Source of the DNA: Przewalskia tangutica
Taxonomy: Eukaryota; Streptophyta; Magnoliopsida; Solanales; Solanaceae
Reading direction: 5' to 3'
NCBI GenBank assembly: GCA_029844215.1
Contig: CM056728.1
Coordinates: 620,001-684,000, forward strand
Length of the DNA stretch: 64,000 nt
Of the stretch, positions 21,701-32,135 are shown one piece after another (the stretch's first letter is position 1; each line of letters opens with the position of its first letter). The position numbers and the translations under genes were made by a program. The notes beneath the pieces were generated by a model that worked only from the letters and a program-made list of their open reading frames with translations, ran no database searches and had not been told where the DNA came from.

Positions 21701-24700
21701 ATCCTGGTTTAGATATGTTCTATATATTGGCGCAAATGTGTAGAAGTGATCATGAACTTGGTAGAGTGTCCTGCTATGGGGTGCTTAAAACTTATTGTCT
21801 AGTAGGGATTTCTCATTAAAGACTGCATTATTTGGAATTAACAGAGGAATTTAAGTTCTCACACTATGTGACCATTGTATGTATACTGGGTCTATCAAGT
21901 GAAACTGGTCATGCAGGACAGTATATATTTGCAGTGCTACTTCACTCACAATCAACATCTGGGAATGCCTCGCTTAGAGCTTGTGAAGAACACATCCCTA
22001 TAAAGTTTGGTACTATGTAACAAATGCTATAGTCGACCTTTACCCTTATGATCCAGGAACGGATTTGGTGTCACTGTTTTGCTTCATTTACAGAATGGTG
22101 GTGCAGGTTGTTCCTATGATGATATTGAGATACTGTATCGATCTGACATGTTAAGTGCACCTGTTGTGAGTATTGTTGAGGCCCCTAAAGATGCTAGTTT
22201 GTTTGATATACATTTCGGCATCGTGGATCCTGATGGAATTGTGTGGATCCGACAAATTACAAGTGACACAAACATCAGGGGTATCTTCTCTATCCATCTC
22301 CAAGCTTCACAATTTTTCCTTTGTCATGAGAATAATCGTCCTTGTGCCTACGGCACCTAGTTCACTTTTCAGCAAAAATGACAACTCTTTTCCAGAACAA
22401 GTGCCATTTTTTGATGTTTCTGGAGTTGTGGCCAAATGGGAATACCTATCCATAGATACAACAAATTCTGATTGTTCACTAGAAAAAGGAAAAGTGAAAT
22501 ATGGAGCTTCCCATCGTCCCCATTTAGACATATTTAGTTTTGTTATGGTTATCGAAGGTAATCTCATTCTTTGCAAACAAGTGGACCTTCCTGGTTGGAA
22601 TGTGCTAATTGAAAACATTTTTGGTTATGCTTTTTATTCATGGGTTCCAATGTGCAGTGTAGCTAAGTTGACAATTTTCACTTCCTTGTGGTGCCCTGAC
22701 ACAAAGGGACCTACGTTTGTCTATGATTCTGTCTTTGGAACAGCGCTTTTAAGGCGTGTGACTGCAATTGGTCGGTATCTGTTGGAGTTGTGGATTACGG
22801 CAAAGGATATGTTATTTTTGTACTTAAGGAAAGCTGCTATCCAGGGTCCGATAAGGATTTTTGAGCTTCGTTATGGTATTCTTGATGCTTCCCTCCTCAC
22901 TATTGAAGAGGTGAATGCCATGGCAGGAATCACTCATCTCGGCTGTAGAGATTTTGAAACCGCTTGGGCCATTCACTTTGTAGTAGAAGTACAGAGATAT
23001 CACAGGGCCTTAACTTGTAATCCTAGAGCTTTAAGAAGATTGAGGTTAGCATGTGGCAGGGCAGAGAGAACTCTTTCTTCTACTACCCAGACAACAACTG
23101 TGGGCTATGTTGATTGCTATCACACTATACAACTTTTCAATTCGACAATACCTTCGGACCAGAACCTTGAGGACAAGGTCCTCATTTCAGGGAGGAGTAT
23201 TGTTGTGAACCCTGGGATGGGCCTCGAGTTGCAAGACATTGATCGTGCTGGGCTTGAAACTAAGCGGAGTTGTAGCCCAAGAGCTAAATAGCCCAGTAAG
23301 AGACTTATTTGGGACCCGGGTTTAGCACGAAGAGTAATAGGTTGTTATAAGTAGCAGAGCCCTGAGAAGAAGTAGCTTATGCATATTGTAATTATGCTTA
23401 GGAAAAACTGTGTTTCTCATCTCCAAATCTCTCTGTATCCTCTCATCCCATTCTTCTCCTATCGGTTACTCTGTTATCTTAGTTCTGTCTATCAATCAGT
23501 TGCTTAGTCATTGTAACTTTCCCTGTTTCAGTCACTTAATACAATTACTATTCCCTGTTGTTGATCCTTTGGAGTACTACATCAGATCTAAGCTGTAGAT
23601 CAAGGAATTGATTCATGACCCAGTCACACTAGAATTACCTAAGATTGAGCATTTGATCTATGAGTTGGGTCTTGAAAGAGTATGAAACAAATTACTGCTT
23701 AAACTTGGCTTTCATCAACCCACCGAGTAATGGATGGTTGACCTAGATTATCTATCTCTTGAGTAACATTTTGCCAGTTTCTCTTAGAATATCCAACTAG
23801 TATCATTTTGGCAAAACTGATACGAGCAATATCAGTCATGTCAAGCGACTCAAATTAGTCCTCTAAGCTATCTAGCCATCAAGAATGAAGTTTGGGTCAA
23901 GCTTCCTATCAGAAGTAGGTAATTCCAGTTTTGTAAGGTCATGTGGTCCTCACAGGTTCTCCTAGATGGTGGAGTTTTCTCAAACCTAAGTGTTCTCCTA
24001 TTGGAGAAAATTTAATGGATCACCGTATACATGAAAATTAACCAAGTATTAAAGGGGAAGACAAATACCTTAGGGCAGTATGATCCCACTTCTGCCAATG
24101 TCTTGTAGAACCTCGGCACTGTGTTCAACTTTCAAAACCTCAAAGTAATTGAGTGTGACAAATGGGAGATTTAAACCTCCCTCTTACAACTTCAGTTGAT
24201 ATGGTGTGAAAGAAGGTTGGTTATTTAATGGTGAAACCTTGAGCTCCGATACCAATACTTGATGTAGCACCACAAAGAGGGAAGGAAAATTGGGAGAAGA
24301 ACAGAGAAAGAGTAAGAGAGGGAATCAACTCATGAAACGTTATTCATTTGATGAAGAGTGTCTAACAATGTACAGGGAGGGTCTTATTTATAGGTAGGGA
24401 GCCTTGCACAAGGTAGAGTCCTAAAACATAGCGTAAACTTTATCTCTAACTAAGAGTGAAAGATAAAACCAAATAAATGACAAAAGATAACATCGACAAA
24501 AAAATAACAATGATGATGTGATCTGATCTAGATAACAACAAAGAGAAAATATAATCTAAAAGATGATAGCCTAATTTAATAAAATAAAACACTAATTATC
24601 CTATTCTTTACGGAGTTACATCAAGAGGATTCAACTAAAAAGGGAAGCGTTATAGTTTAAAATCTTGGTGATTTTTTCTGGGCTTTCCTTGCATTGGTGT

Positions 24701-27700
24701 TGATAAGCCAAAAACCTGATAGTTTCCGATAGTTCAGTCGATTTTGAAATTCTTTCTTTCGAGAACTATAGTGTGATATTTTTGTGCTTTCCATCCACAT
24801 TGATTTGGGCCAATTTGGCTCCGTTCAGGTTATGGGGGGCACAAACCCAAAGATCCCTACAAAATTTTGAAATTGGGGGTGAGCGTGAAAGAATGCCTGA
24901 ACCAATCGTACGTGCATTTGGTATTCTTAAAAAGTGTGCTGCCAAGGTTCGTACTACTATATGCTAGGCAATGTCAACTTTATCTGTTATGTTATATGAA
25001 ACTTTTGATGTCGCTTGTGGTATTTCTTTACAACCATTTTTTTTGGTCTTGTCGGTTATTGCTTCCATTGCAGGTGAACATGGAGTATGGCCTTGACCCA
25101 TCTATAGGGAAAGCGGTAATGCAAGCTGCCCAGGAAGTAGCAGAAGGAAAATTGAATGACCATTTTCCTTTGGTGGTTTGGCAGACTGGAAGTGGAACTC
25201 AAAGTAACATGAATGCAAATGAGGTAATCACAAGTTCATGAACTTGAAGTTGAAGGCTCTTTCGGGGGTCTTTTAATTGCTTTAGGTTTCAATCAGTTTT
25301 TTATATCTAATTCTCGAGCTTCTTGAATATCTGTAATTCTAAAGGTCCATTCCAACGAATACCTATCTGATTTGTCATGAGATTGTGATGCTTTGAGTTA
25401 ATTTAAGCTTCTCCTTTGGAATTGGGTAACTTCCTCGTTGTTTTGTAACTTCTCCTATTTCTATTAATAATTTATTCGTGTTTCATAAAAAATAGTATAA
25501 TATAATAGTGGGCAAATCGTATAATTTGTCTTTCTGGTGTCAATTGGTCCATCTGTCTTTCGTTGGCACTCATCAGTTGGAATTAGAAAAGTATGTCTTG
25601 GATCTTGAGCAAGGGGATTCTATTCTATTGTGTGTATAGATGAGAGTGTATGCCTTTTGATGCATCAGATGCATGCTAGAAGCTTATTCAATCTTTTATT
25701 GTAGGTGTAGTCATCTCCAGATGATAGATTTCAATACATTCAAAATATTCAAAGCTGTCTAGTCGTTTCTTTATCTTTATTATGTATTGGACCTTGTTGG
25801 ATGCGACTTTGAGGAGATTTACCTAGATGAAGAATAAATTAATTGTGCAACAATTGTGATAGAAAACCGCAGCTCTGGTTGATTGCAGCATCAGTTATTG
25901 GAAGAGTGTGGATTCTGGCTCAGTTTTTTTAGTTTATCGACTGTTGAGCTCCTGGTTTAGAGCTTCAATCCACTGTTACGATTTAGGAAGACTGAAAAGA
26001 TCTCCTCTTTCTTTATCTTTTTAGTATTTTAGACTGGATGATAGTACTTTGTTCAAAGTTTGGCTAATCTTCAAGATAAGTCAATAATAGTGCTGAATGG
26101 ATCAGATTCTACATGTATTGGGTGCTTTCTATGTTTTGACAGTAGCTAGCATTTGTCAGATTGTGGTGGCTTGTTAGATGTTTGTGTTATAAGAATGTTG
26201 AGGAAGTCTGCAATATTGTGAGAGTATTCTGCTGACTTATGTGCTGCAAGGAATTATGATAGTGATGTCTTATCTGATCTTTTCAGGTTATTGCAAATAG
26301 AGCAGCTGAAATTCTTGGTCATAAGCGTGGTGAAAAGCATGTGCATCCAAATGACCATGTGAACAGATCACAATCTTCAAATGACACATTTCCTACTGTT
26401 AGTTTCCTCCTTTAGATTACTTGTTTGCAAGATATATTGTTATGTTTCTAATTTTCCTTTCAAACTTGTGCTGAGTTCTTAGAGTCGTTATTTTTTCATG
26501 TGTAGGTGATGCATATTGCTGCTGCTATGGAGATAAATAAAAGACTAGTACCAAACTTAAAACAGTTGCATACTTCACTACATTCAAAGGTTGGCTTTCT
26601 TTCTTCACTCGTGAAGAATTGGAATATTTTACTTTTTTCTTTTAGAGCTGGGTCAATTGAGTTTATATCATTTTACGCAGCATTATGTGGTTTTTGTAGC
26701 ATGCAATTGTTAATGCATAAAAACATACCCTCGATTTTTCATCAATTTTCAAACTTGTAATTAATGATGTTGATCGGCCCGTCACAATTGGTACTATTTC
26801 CTTTGCAACTAAAACATTTTACTCCTGATTACTTTTACTAGTCAGCTGAATTCAAGGACATTATTAAGATTGGGCGAACCCACACACAAGATGCAACACC
26901 TTTGACTCTTGGACAAGAATTTAGTGGCTACACCACTCAAGTAAGCTCTACTGAACTTCAATTAATTAAATGCATAAGTTGCTGCTAGCCTGCTACATGT
27001 AGATAAAGGGTATTAGTATTGGATCATTGTTAATGACGCATTGCCATTGTAGGTAAAATATGGTATTGATCGAGTCTTGTGCGCCCTTCCACGCATGTAT
27101 CAGGTTCTCATTCAAACTTGGTCTTCCCTACTTTTTTTATTTCTGCAATTTCCTTTGCTTCCCCTTCTCTGGTTCTTACTGATTGCAGCTTCACTCGATC
27201 AGCTTGCACAAGGAGGCACAGCAGTTGGAACAGGATTGAACACAAAAAAAGGGTAAGTGTTCCCAGATCCAGGTGTTTGTTATTGTCAGCACCAAATCTC
27301 TAGCATTTGTTTTGTGAAGGCAGGGAGCTCCCGGCCATGGAATCCCTTCAGTTTATTTTCTTTGAAGTTTCAATTGTACCATATGTTTTCACTTATGGTT
27401 ATGTTTAATTCCCCCTTCACAGGTTTGATATTAAAATTGCGGCAGCAGTAGCGGAGGAAACAAATTTGCCGTTTGTAACAGCTGAAAACAAGTTTGAAGC
27501 ATTGGTAATCTATTGCTTTGTGAAGTGATCTTTTAATGCTTCCTTTTTAATTTTTATAGAATATAACGGCTATCACGACAAAATTTAATATTCCGTTGTT
27601 TCTTACACCGGTAGGCTGCTCATGATGCATTTGTTGAAACAAGTGGATCCTTAAATACGGTGGCTGCTTCTCTCATGAAGATTGGGAATGATATACGCTT

Positions 27701-29372
27701 CTTAGGAAGGTATGTGACAGTTTTTTGTTGGTCTATTTATTTCTCTGGTAGGTTCCTCTTTTCCCCCTAATCGTTTATTTTTTAATTGGAGATTTCAAAG
27801 CATCTTAAGAAGATGTGTTTTTCTTGGATTATTGCTTTTGTTTGAAGAGCTTTTATCTTTTCTTATACAGTGGTCCACGCTGTGGTCTTGGCGAACTCAT
27901 TCTTCCTGAAAATGAACCAGGAAGCAGTATCATGCCTGTAATCTCTCGCTAGCCTTAACATTGTTTGAGTTAATTCTTATGTATGGTCTGTCTTGATTAA
28001 ACCTTTCGAATAATTCTTAACACACATGAGTTTTACTCATTTCAGGGCAAGGTGAACCCTACTCAGTGTGAGGCTCTTACAATGGTTTGTGCTCAGGTAA
28101 CATGTTCTTCTTTAGATAGATGATATAATCAAACAATGATGAATTCTATTCTATTTGGCCAAGCTTCCACAATTTGTATCTTAAAAAGTGTTTTTTACTT
28201 TTGGAGAGTTATTTGGCTAATCAATTTGAAAAGCACTTTTGCCAATATTAGAGCTGTACTTTATGCTTGGTCCAAAAGTGCTTTTGGGGAAAAACTTGAA
28301 AAACAGTTTGTACTACTACTACTACTGACTTATTTTTTTCTCTAAAAGCTTTTGGCCAAACACCTCAATTTTCTAAAATAAGCCTTTTTTGAAAAGGAAA
28401 AAAGCACTTTTGGCTTCCCAGTATCCAAACAGGCTAGAAGTCATAGCACCCCGAGTCCCGACACATGAGATTTACTTGGATTATCACCTGCAGGTTATGG
28501 GAAATCATGTAGCCGTTACAGTTGGTGGATCAAATGGTCATTTTGAGTTGAATGTGTTCAAGCCTATGATTGCCAATGCTCTCCTTCATGTACGTGTAGT
28601 AACTATTTTACATTTTGTTGTTCATTAATGTTGTCCCTTGGGAGACGGTGGGTAGACTTGTGCAAGTCTGCTACACGGATTAGTGTGATCTGTTACTGCT
28701 TTTCTTACTTCCCCTTGAAACCTTTTTTTCACTATTGTCATATTATTGTCATGCCAGTCGGTGAGATTGCTAGGGGATGCATCTATTTCTTTTGAAAAGA
28801 ATTGTGTAAGAGGAATTCAAGCCAATAGAGAGAGGATCGCAAAATTATTGCACGAGGTCAGCAGATGTAGAACAATTTTAAAAATTGTAGTCCTTTCTAA
28901 TTCATTTATTTTATGTTTTGATCCTGCTAATCATTTCATTGTGGCAGTCGCTCATGCTCGTCACATGTTTGAACCCAGTTAAGTATCTGTTAACACGTTC
29001 AAAGTGGTTTTTTAATACTATACCATTCCCCACACTTTTAGGACTATGCTAAAAGATCTTTGCTTTTTTACATGTTTAAGTATCGAATCTGTTTTGCTGA
29101 TTCTGGGATATCTGCTACTGTTTTATTTCAGAAAATCGGTTATGACAATGCTGCAGCAGTTGCCAAGAAAGCCCACAAAGAAGGAACCAGCCTAAAGGTA
29201 AGTTATTAGACGCGCAATCATTTGTAAAACAATCTTCACTTGGTGTTGAACATTGAGTATTTGATACTATGTTTTGAATTTGCAGGAGGCTGCCCTTAAT
29301 CTGAATGTCCTCACCGGTGATGAGTTCGAGAAACTCGTAGTTCCTGAGAAAATGATTGGTCCTACTGACTGA
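18789..29372 (+). CDS. FUM1: Fumarate hydratase, class II, mitochondrial
   Basis: Catalyses reversible hydration of fumarate to malate in the mitochondrial TCA cycle. Seventeen coding exons: 18789-18913, 24829-24946, 25074-25223, 26287-26397, 26506-26589, 26842-26940, 27053-27103, 27203-27252, 27423-27504, 27615-27709, 27871-27937, 28046-28096, 28494-28589, 28758-28856, 28948-28977, 29132-29197, 29286-29372. All introns are GT-AG and phases agree; the product is 486 residues, close to the 492 of Arabidopsis FUM1. The Arg/Ser-rich N-terminus (MAMLIASRRSVLSDSLRYAR) fits a mitochondrial presequence. Family motifs are intact: VWQTGSGTQSNMNANE, SQSSNDTFPT, GRTHTQDATPLTLGQEF and the signature loop GSSIMPGKVNP. 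The protein ends EKMIGPTD. Exon 8 uses the AG at 27202 rather than the AG at 27188, which would break the frame. Intron 1 is 5.9 kb because of nested retroelements; intron 12 contains a MITE. Confidence 0.95.
19130..19414. repeat. Foldback MITE in fumarase intron 1, about 285 bp
   Basis: Ends TAATGGTAAAAAACACGCC and TGTATTTTTGACCATTA are inverted repeats. The centre is a longer hairpin around TCAACTATTAGTTGTTCACT and its inverse AGTGAACAACTAATAGTTGA. No coding capacity. Confidence 0.7.
19475..19562 (+). mobile_element. LINE reverse transcriptase fragment
   Basis: One frame reads DGITVPKCKQFRYLGSLFQE then NGMID, the 'YLGS' block typical of non-LTR (RTE/LINE) reverse transcriptases. Only about 29 codons remain before the sequence runs into the Gypsy remnant. 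Confidence 0.6.
20103..20349 (+). repeat. Truncated first LTR copy
   Basis: Matches the full LTR from its start to CTCTCATCCCATTC, then joins directly to TATTGTTGTGAACC, i.e. a few bases of polypurine-side flank plus the next LTR. It also lacks a few bases (ACCCTGGGA) near its start. Confidence 0.8.
20350..20729 (+). repeat. Complete 5' LTR of the inner element
   Basis: 380 bp, nearly identical to 23201-23581 by eye. Followed at once by TTGGTGCTTTCATC. Confidence 0.85.
22850..23150 (+). pseudogene. Hsp70 ATPase-domain fragment inside a retroelement
   Basis: In frame within the 372-codon ORF the translation reads ILDASLLTIEEVNAMAGITH, LGCRDFETAW, then [20 protein letters not shown] and STTQTTTVGYVDCY. 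These follow the order of Hsp70 nucleotide-binding-domain blocks ([51 protein letters not shown]). About 95 codons are represented, with a short gap after TIEE. Key residues differ (GGEDFD became GCRDFE), so chaperone ATPase activity is not expected. The rest of the ORF has no match I recognise. Confidence 0.8.
23201..23581 (+). repeat. 3' LTR of the inner element
   Basis: 381 bp, preceded by the polypurine-like CAGGGAGGAG and followed by the TCAGA target duplication. Confidence 0.85.
24260..24623 (-). repeat. 5' LTR of the outer Gypsy remnant
   Basis: Bounded by TGATGTA and TACATCA, a palindromic TG...CA pair. On the minus strand the next bases are AGTATTGGTATCGGAGC, a primer-binding-site-like motif. 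Confidence 0.65.
28120..28445. repeat. MITE in fumarase intron 12
   Basis: Built of repeated AAAAGTGCTTTT / AAAAGCACTTTT motifs with CTTTTGGCCAAAC and ends CTTAAAAAGTG and GCACTTTTGG; typical of a very common hAT-like MITE of dicots. It contains a (TAC)n microsatellite at 28310-28326. Confidence 0.55.
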
Positions 29373-29860
29373 TTATCGCCTGGTAGATTTTAGAAATCGA
29401 AGAGATGGGCAAAGAGGATTTGAGCCAATTATTCAAAATCAAACAGAAAAATAAAAATTTCATGAAATTCTTGAGGTTTTCACCCCGGCCCCAAAGGAAA
29501 AGAATTAGAAGTGGGGAAGCCTCCATTTTATAAGTGAAACACTGAGAAATAGCAGCAGATTAAAAAATGAGCGGATACTTGTTGATCTTACCTCCTTCAG
29601 GATTGAAGCACAAGTGGTTTATTTTTCTCTTTGCGGGGGCATTCTATTTCTCGTTCTTAATTTTCATACTGATATGCAGTATATCATTGCATTTTCCTCT
29701 TGCATTAGTTTAGATTAACTAGTCTTTAATCTCAAACAATGCACTCCATTTAAACTCGTTCTTCCGTAATCACTCTCAATAAGACATCCATTCCCCTTTC
29801 AAATGAAGAGAGAACTAGATCTTCAATGAGTGGAAACAAGCAACCTTACTAAGAAAGGTG
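29373..29860 (+). other. 3' untranslated and flanking region of fumarase
   Basis: AT-rich sequence after the stop codon. No perfect polyadenylation signal stands out (AATAAAAATTTC at 29449 is one candidate). No gene seen. Confidence 0.4.
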
Positions 29861-30150
29861 CTTGTTGAGTAAGGCCGGCTTTCGAGCCCAAGCCCCTTGT
29901 ATAGGTTGGGCGCATCTTTCTCATATTGATCAAGGCTTTCCTTTGAAATAAGGGCAAGTCCAGCCAAGCTAGGTAAAAAGGGCTTGTCTTCGGTCTGTCA
30001 ATCCGTTGTCTCCACTAACTGTAGGGCGAAGCAAGGCATTCAGCTAAGAGCAGCCAGCAGCAACTAGAGCATCCTGTCTGAAGGCCGAGGGCAGGAAAGC
30101 AAGGCAAGTTTGAAGGCAGAAGCTTTAAGAGATAGGGGAGGAACGGTATT
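29860..30150. other. Possible organelle-derived insertion (NUMT-like)
   Basis: Composition changes abruptly to about 50% GC with many AAGCAAGGCA / AAGGCAG runs and no SINE boxes. The style resembles plant mitochondrial intergenic DNA. This is an impression from composition and phrase, not a match. Confidence 0.3.
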
Positions 30151-30179
30151 AGTTGTTGCTGACACTTAGTGGTCATAGT

Positions 30180-30910
30180 GGTCTGATATACTCGAGAACG
30201 GATCAAACCGACCCAGAAACCCGACCAAACTCCAATCTGGTCCTGACACGAGTATCTAAAAATACCCGATCAGTTAAAGGAACCGGACAGAACCCCAGAA
30301 CCGGCCCCACCCCACCCCTCCCCACACCCCCACCCTCCACCCACCCCCACCCCTCACCCAAATTTCACCAAAGAAGCTCCCAAATCTCCCCTCACTCTAA
30401 TTAGTTGTAAATTGATCAAACTTTATATGGTCATAACTTTGCGCTTGGACGTTCGTTTTACCTAATTTTTTTTTGATTTCGCGTATTTTTTCGAGACGAA
30501 TAATCCCAAACTGACTAAAGTCCGTTTGCTTCACCGGATTTCTCCAAAACCGTCCATATTGCCCCTCAATTTCTCTTTTCCCCCAAATCGTTACGTTTTC
30601 CCCATTTTCAAATCTAAATATCTCGCGATGTACAATTGATTTCAACGTAAAAATTGTGTGGCACCGCGTCCGAGAATGTCAATTTCAGTATTGAAAATTC
30701 AATTTTTTTAAAAAAAAAAAAATGGCCCGACCCGGAAATTCTTACCGGTCTGGACCGAGAACCGGACCGATAAGGTTTCGGTCCGGGACCGGATCTCGTC
30801 CCAGGACCAAAACCTTACCGGTCCCGGTCCGGACCGGTAAGCTTATCGGTCCAGTCCCGGTAAGCTGATACCCGGACCGGACCGGACCGGTAACAGCACT
30901 GCCTAGCACT
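30180..30910. mobile_element. Candidate hAT-like non-autonomous element with CCGG-rich ends
   Basis: Subterminal arrays of ACCGGTCCGGACCGG type (30723-30895) face a weaker ACCGGACAGAACC, AACCGGCCCC set at 30280-30305, echoing the clustered GGATCC motifs of the element at 10991-12041. A C-rich low-complexity stretch lies at 30303-30360. Target duplications could not be identified, so the limits are approximate. Confidence 0.4.
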
Positions 30911-30956
30911 CCTCAATGGACAAAATTTTGAGGGCTTTTAAGGACCGTTACTAACA

Positions 30957-31160
30957 CTAATGCGCAACGGCTTTCGGTGTAGTGGAGACGTACGGAGAGA
31001 AGACACTAGGGACAGAGTCCTTAGCAACAAACTTTTGGAGCGCTACTCTAGCTTGCTCAAATAGAGAGCATGGAAGAGATAGCCTGATCGTTTGGCTATC
31101 GCCGGAGCTTTGTGCCGACCTTTTTAGTGTATTAATGACATAGCTGCATGCCGTAGTCAC
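30957..31160 (-). CDS. Unrecognised small ORF, 67 codons
   Basis: The frame has an unbiased amino-acid mix (MTTACSYVINTLKRSAQSSG, later LSLPCSLFEQARVALQKF) and looks like a real coding fragment rather than random sequence, but I do not recognise the family. No upstream exon or start context could be established, and it lies between a putative transposon and AT-rich DNA. It may be a gene fragment carried by a mobile element or a short pseudogene. Confidence 0.25.
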   Translation of the reverse strand: MTTACSYVINTLKRSAQSSGDSQTIRLSLPCSLFEQARVALQKFVAKDSVPSVFSPYVSTTPKAVAH

Positions 31161-32135
31161 TATATTACATATTAAAAAAATATGTAGTACTAGAAGTTCA
31201 ATAGTCTGCCACTATATTTTCCGCTGAATCACATTTTTGCTCATTTGAGAGAGAGAGAAGTAGAGATCACTGCCTAACCATCTAATGCTCTTTCTGCCTG
31301 ATGACCTTGTTTGAATTAAGGAATCATTAATATTAAGTTAACGACAAAGCAGTACAATGCATATATGATCATCTTAGATCAATATTATACAAAAATAAAA
31401 TAAATATAAAGAGTAATACTAGTATGAAAGTCTCAAAAGACCACTAGAAATATAGAACCTAAAATAAGCATAGTGACATTTGATTTTTGCATTGACCAAC
31501 CCATTGTCTAAATATCTTCTAAACGTTAGAATGAAAGCTTTATCCACGTAGTCTTAATGATTCAACATTATTGTCGCATATAAAGTGTGGTGAGTGTACA
31601 TAAGACGCCAGAGTCTATGAAAATAAAAATCATTCCACAAAAATGAAAGCAGCAAGGATTACTCTTTCGCATGAGTGCAAGCCCTTCGATCTCACTATCA
31701 ATATAGCTCACCAAAATACAAGTTACTGACAATATTTTGGAAGTAATAAATACTGAACAAAATTAAAATTTGCAAAATGCCAAAAATAATCATCAACAAA
31801 CAAGAAACGTGAATTGATTCTCTCAACCAAAATCACAGCAAAATTATTCTCGTAAAAATGCAACAAGTCGAAGAATTCAACCCCCAAAATCTGCTTAACC
31901 ACCACATTCCATTTGAACACAATAACTAAAGCGAGTATATAATTAAAACGTATGGGCAAAATTATCACTGAGAAACAAGGTATCAAAACTTTAAACCAGA
32001 TTTCCAATTCATACAAGTAACAATGACTTTCAGAGTTAAAAGACCAAAAAGGGAATGGATCAAACATACTAAACTGACATACTAACGAGGGTAAAAAGTA
32101 GGCATAAGCGCCAACCATCCTTACAATTCATATGC
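31161..32135. other. Intergenic region downstream of RPL19
   Basis: AT-rich sequence between the small ORF and the RPL19 stop codon; the right-hand part will hold the RPL19 3' untranslated region. The antisense open frame at 31723-32118 has no recognisable content. Confidence 0.5.

Larger units (their letters stand above)
20103..23581 (+). mobile_element. Inner LTR retroelement with tandem 5' LTRs and Hsp70-derived cargo
   Basis: A 5-bp target duplication TCAGA (20098-20102 and 23582-23586) delimits a 3,479-bp element inside the outer Gypsy remnant. The left end is a truncated LTR (20103-20349) joined to a full LTR (20350-20729, 380 bp); the right LTR is 23201-23581 (381 bp). LTRs start TGTTGTGAA and end TAATACA/TACTACA. 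The interior begins with the Gypsy-type TTGGTGCTTTCATC and ends with NLEDKVLISG followed by a purine-rich CAGGGAGGAG tract, typical of Gypsy polyprotein ends. No recognisable protease, reverse transcriptase or integrase is left; an open frame of 372 codons (22173-23291) contains an Hsp70 fragment. Confidence 0.8.
19563..24623 (-). mobile_element. Outer Gypsy-type retroelement remnant (host of the nested element)
   Basis: A 364-bp LTR is at 24260-24623 (minus strand TGATGTAACTCCG ... GGTGCTACATCA), followed on the minus strand by a primer-binding-site-like TTGGTATCGGAGCTC (24254-24240). Gag-like sequence occupies 19563-20102 and probably 23582-24239, split by the inner element. The gag-like frame (20055-19540) includes FHDKGYIAPKCLHRILAIGL, a decayed Gypsy knuckle region. 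Pol and the 3' LTR are missing: it stops near 19563. Class is tentative. Confidence 0.6.

Noticed and set aside
22173..23291. 372-codon ORF considered as a host gene
   Set aside because: It lies wholly within the LTR-bounded element, ends inside the 3' LTR, and only its Hsp70-like part resembles a known protein.
27188..27188. Alternative acceptor for fumarase exon 8 (AG at 27187-27188)
   Set aside because: Using it shifts the frame and loses the conserved LAQGGTAVGTG block; the AG at 27202 preserves both.
30153..30404. 83-codon Pro/Thr-rich ORF
   Set aside because: Produced by the C-rich low-complexity stretch at 30303-30360.
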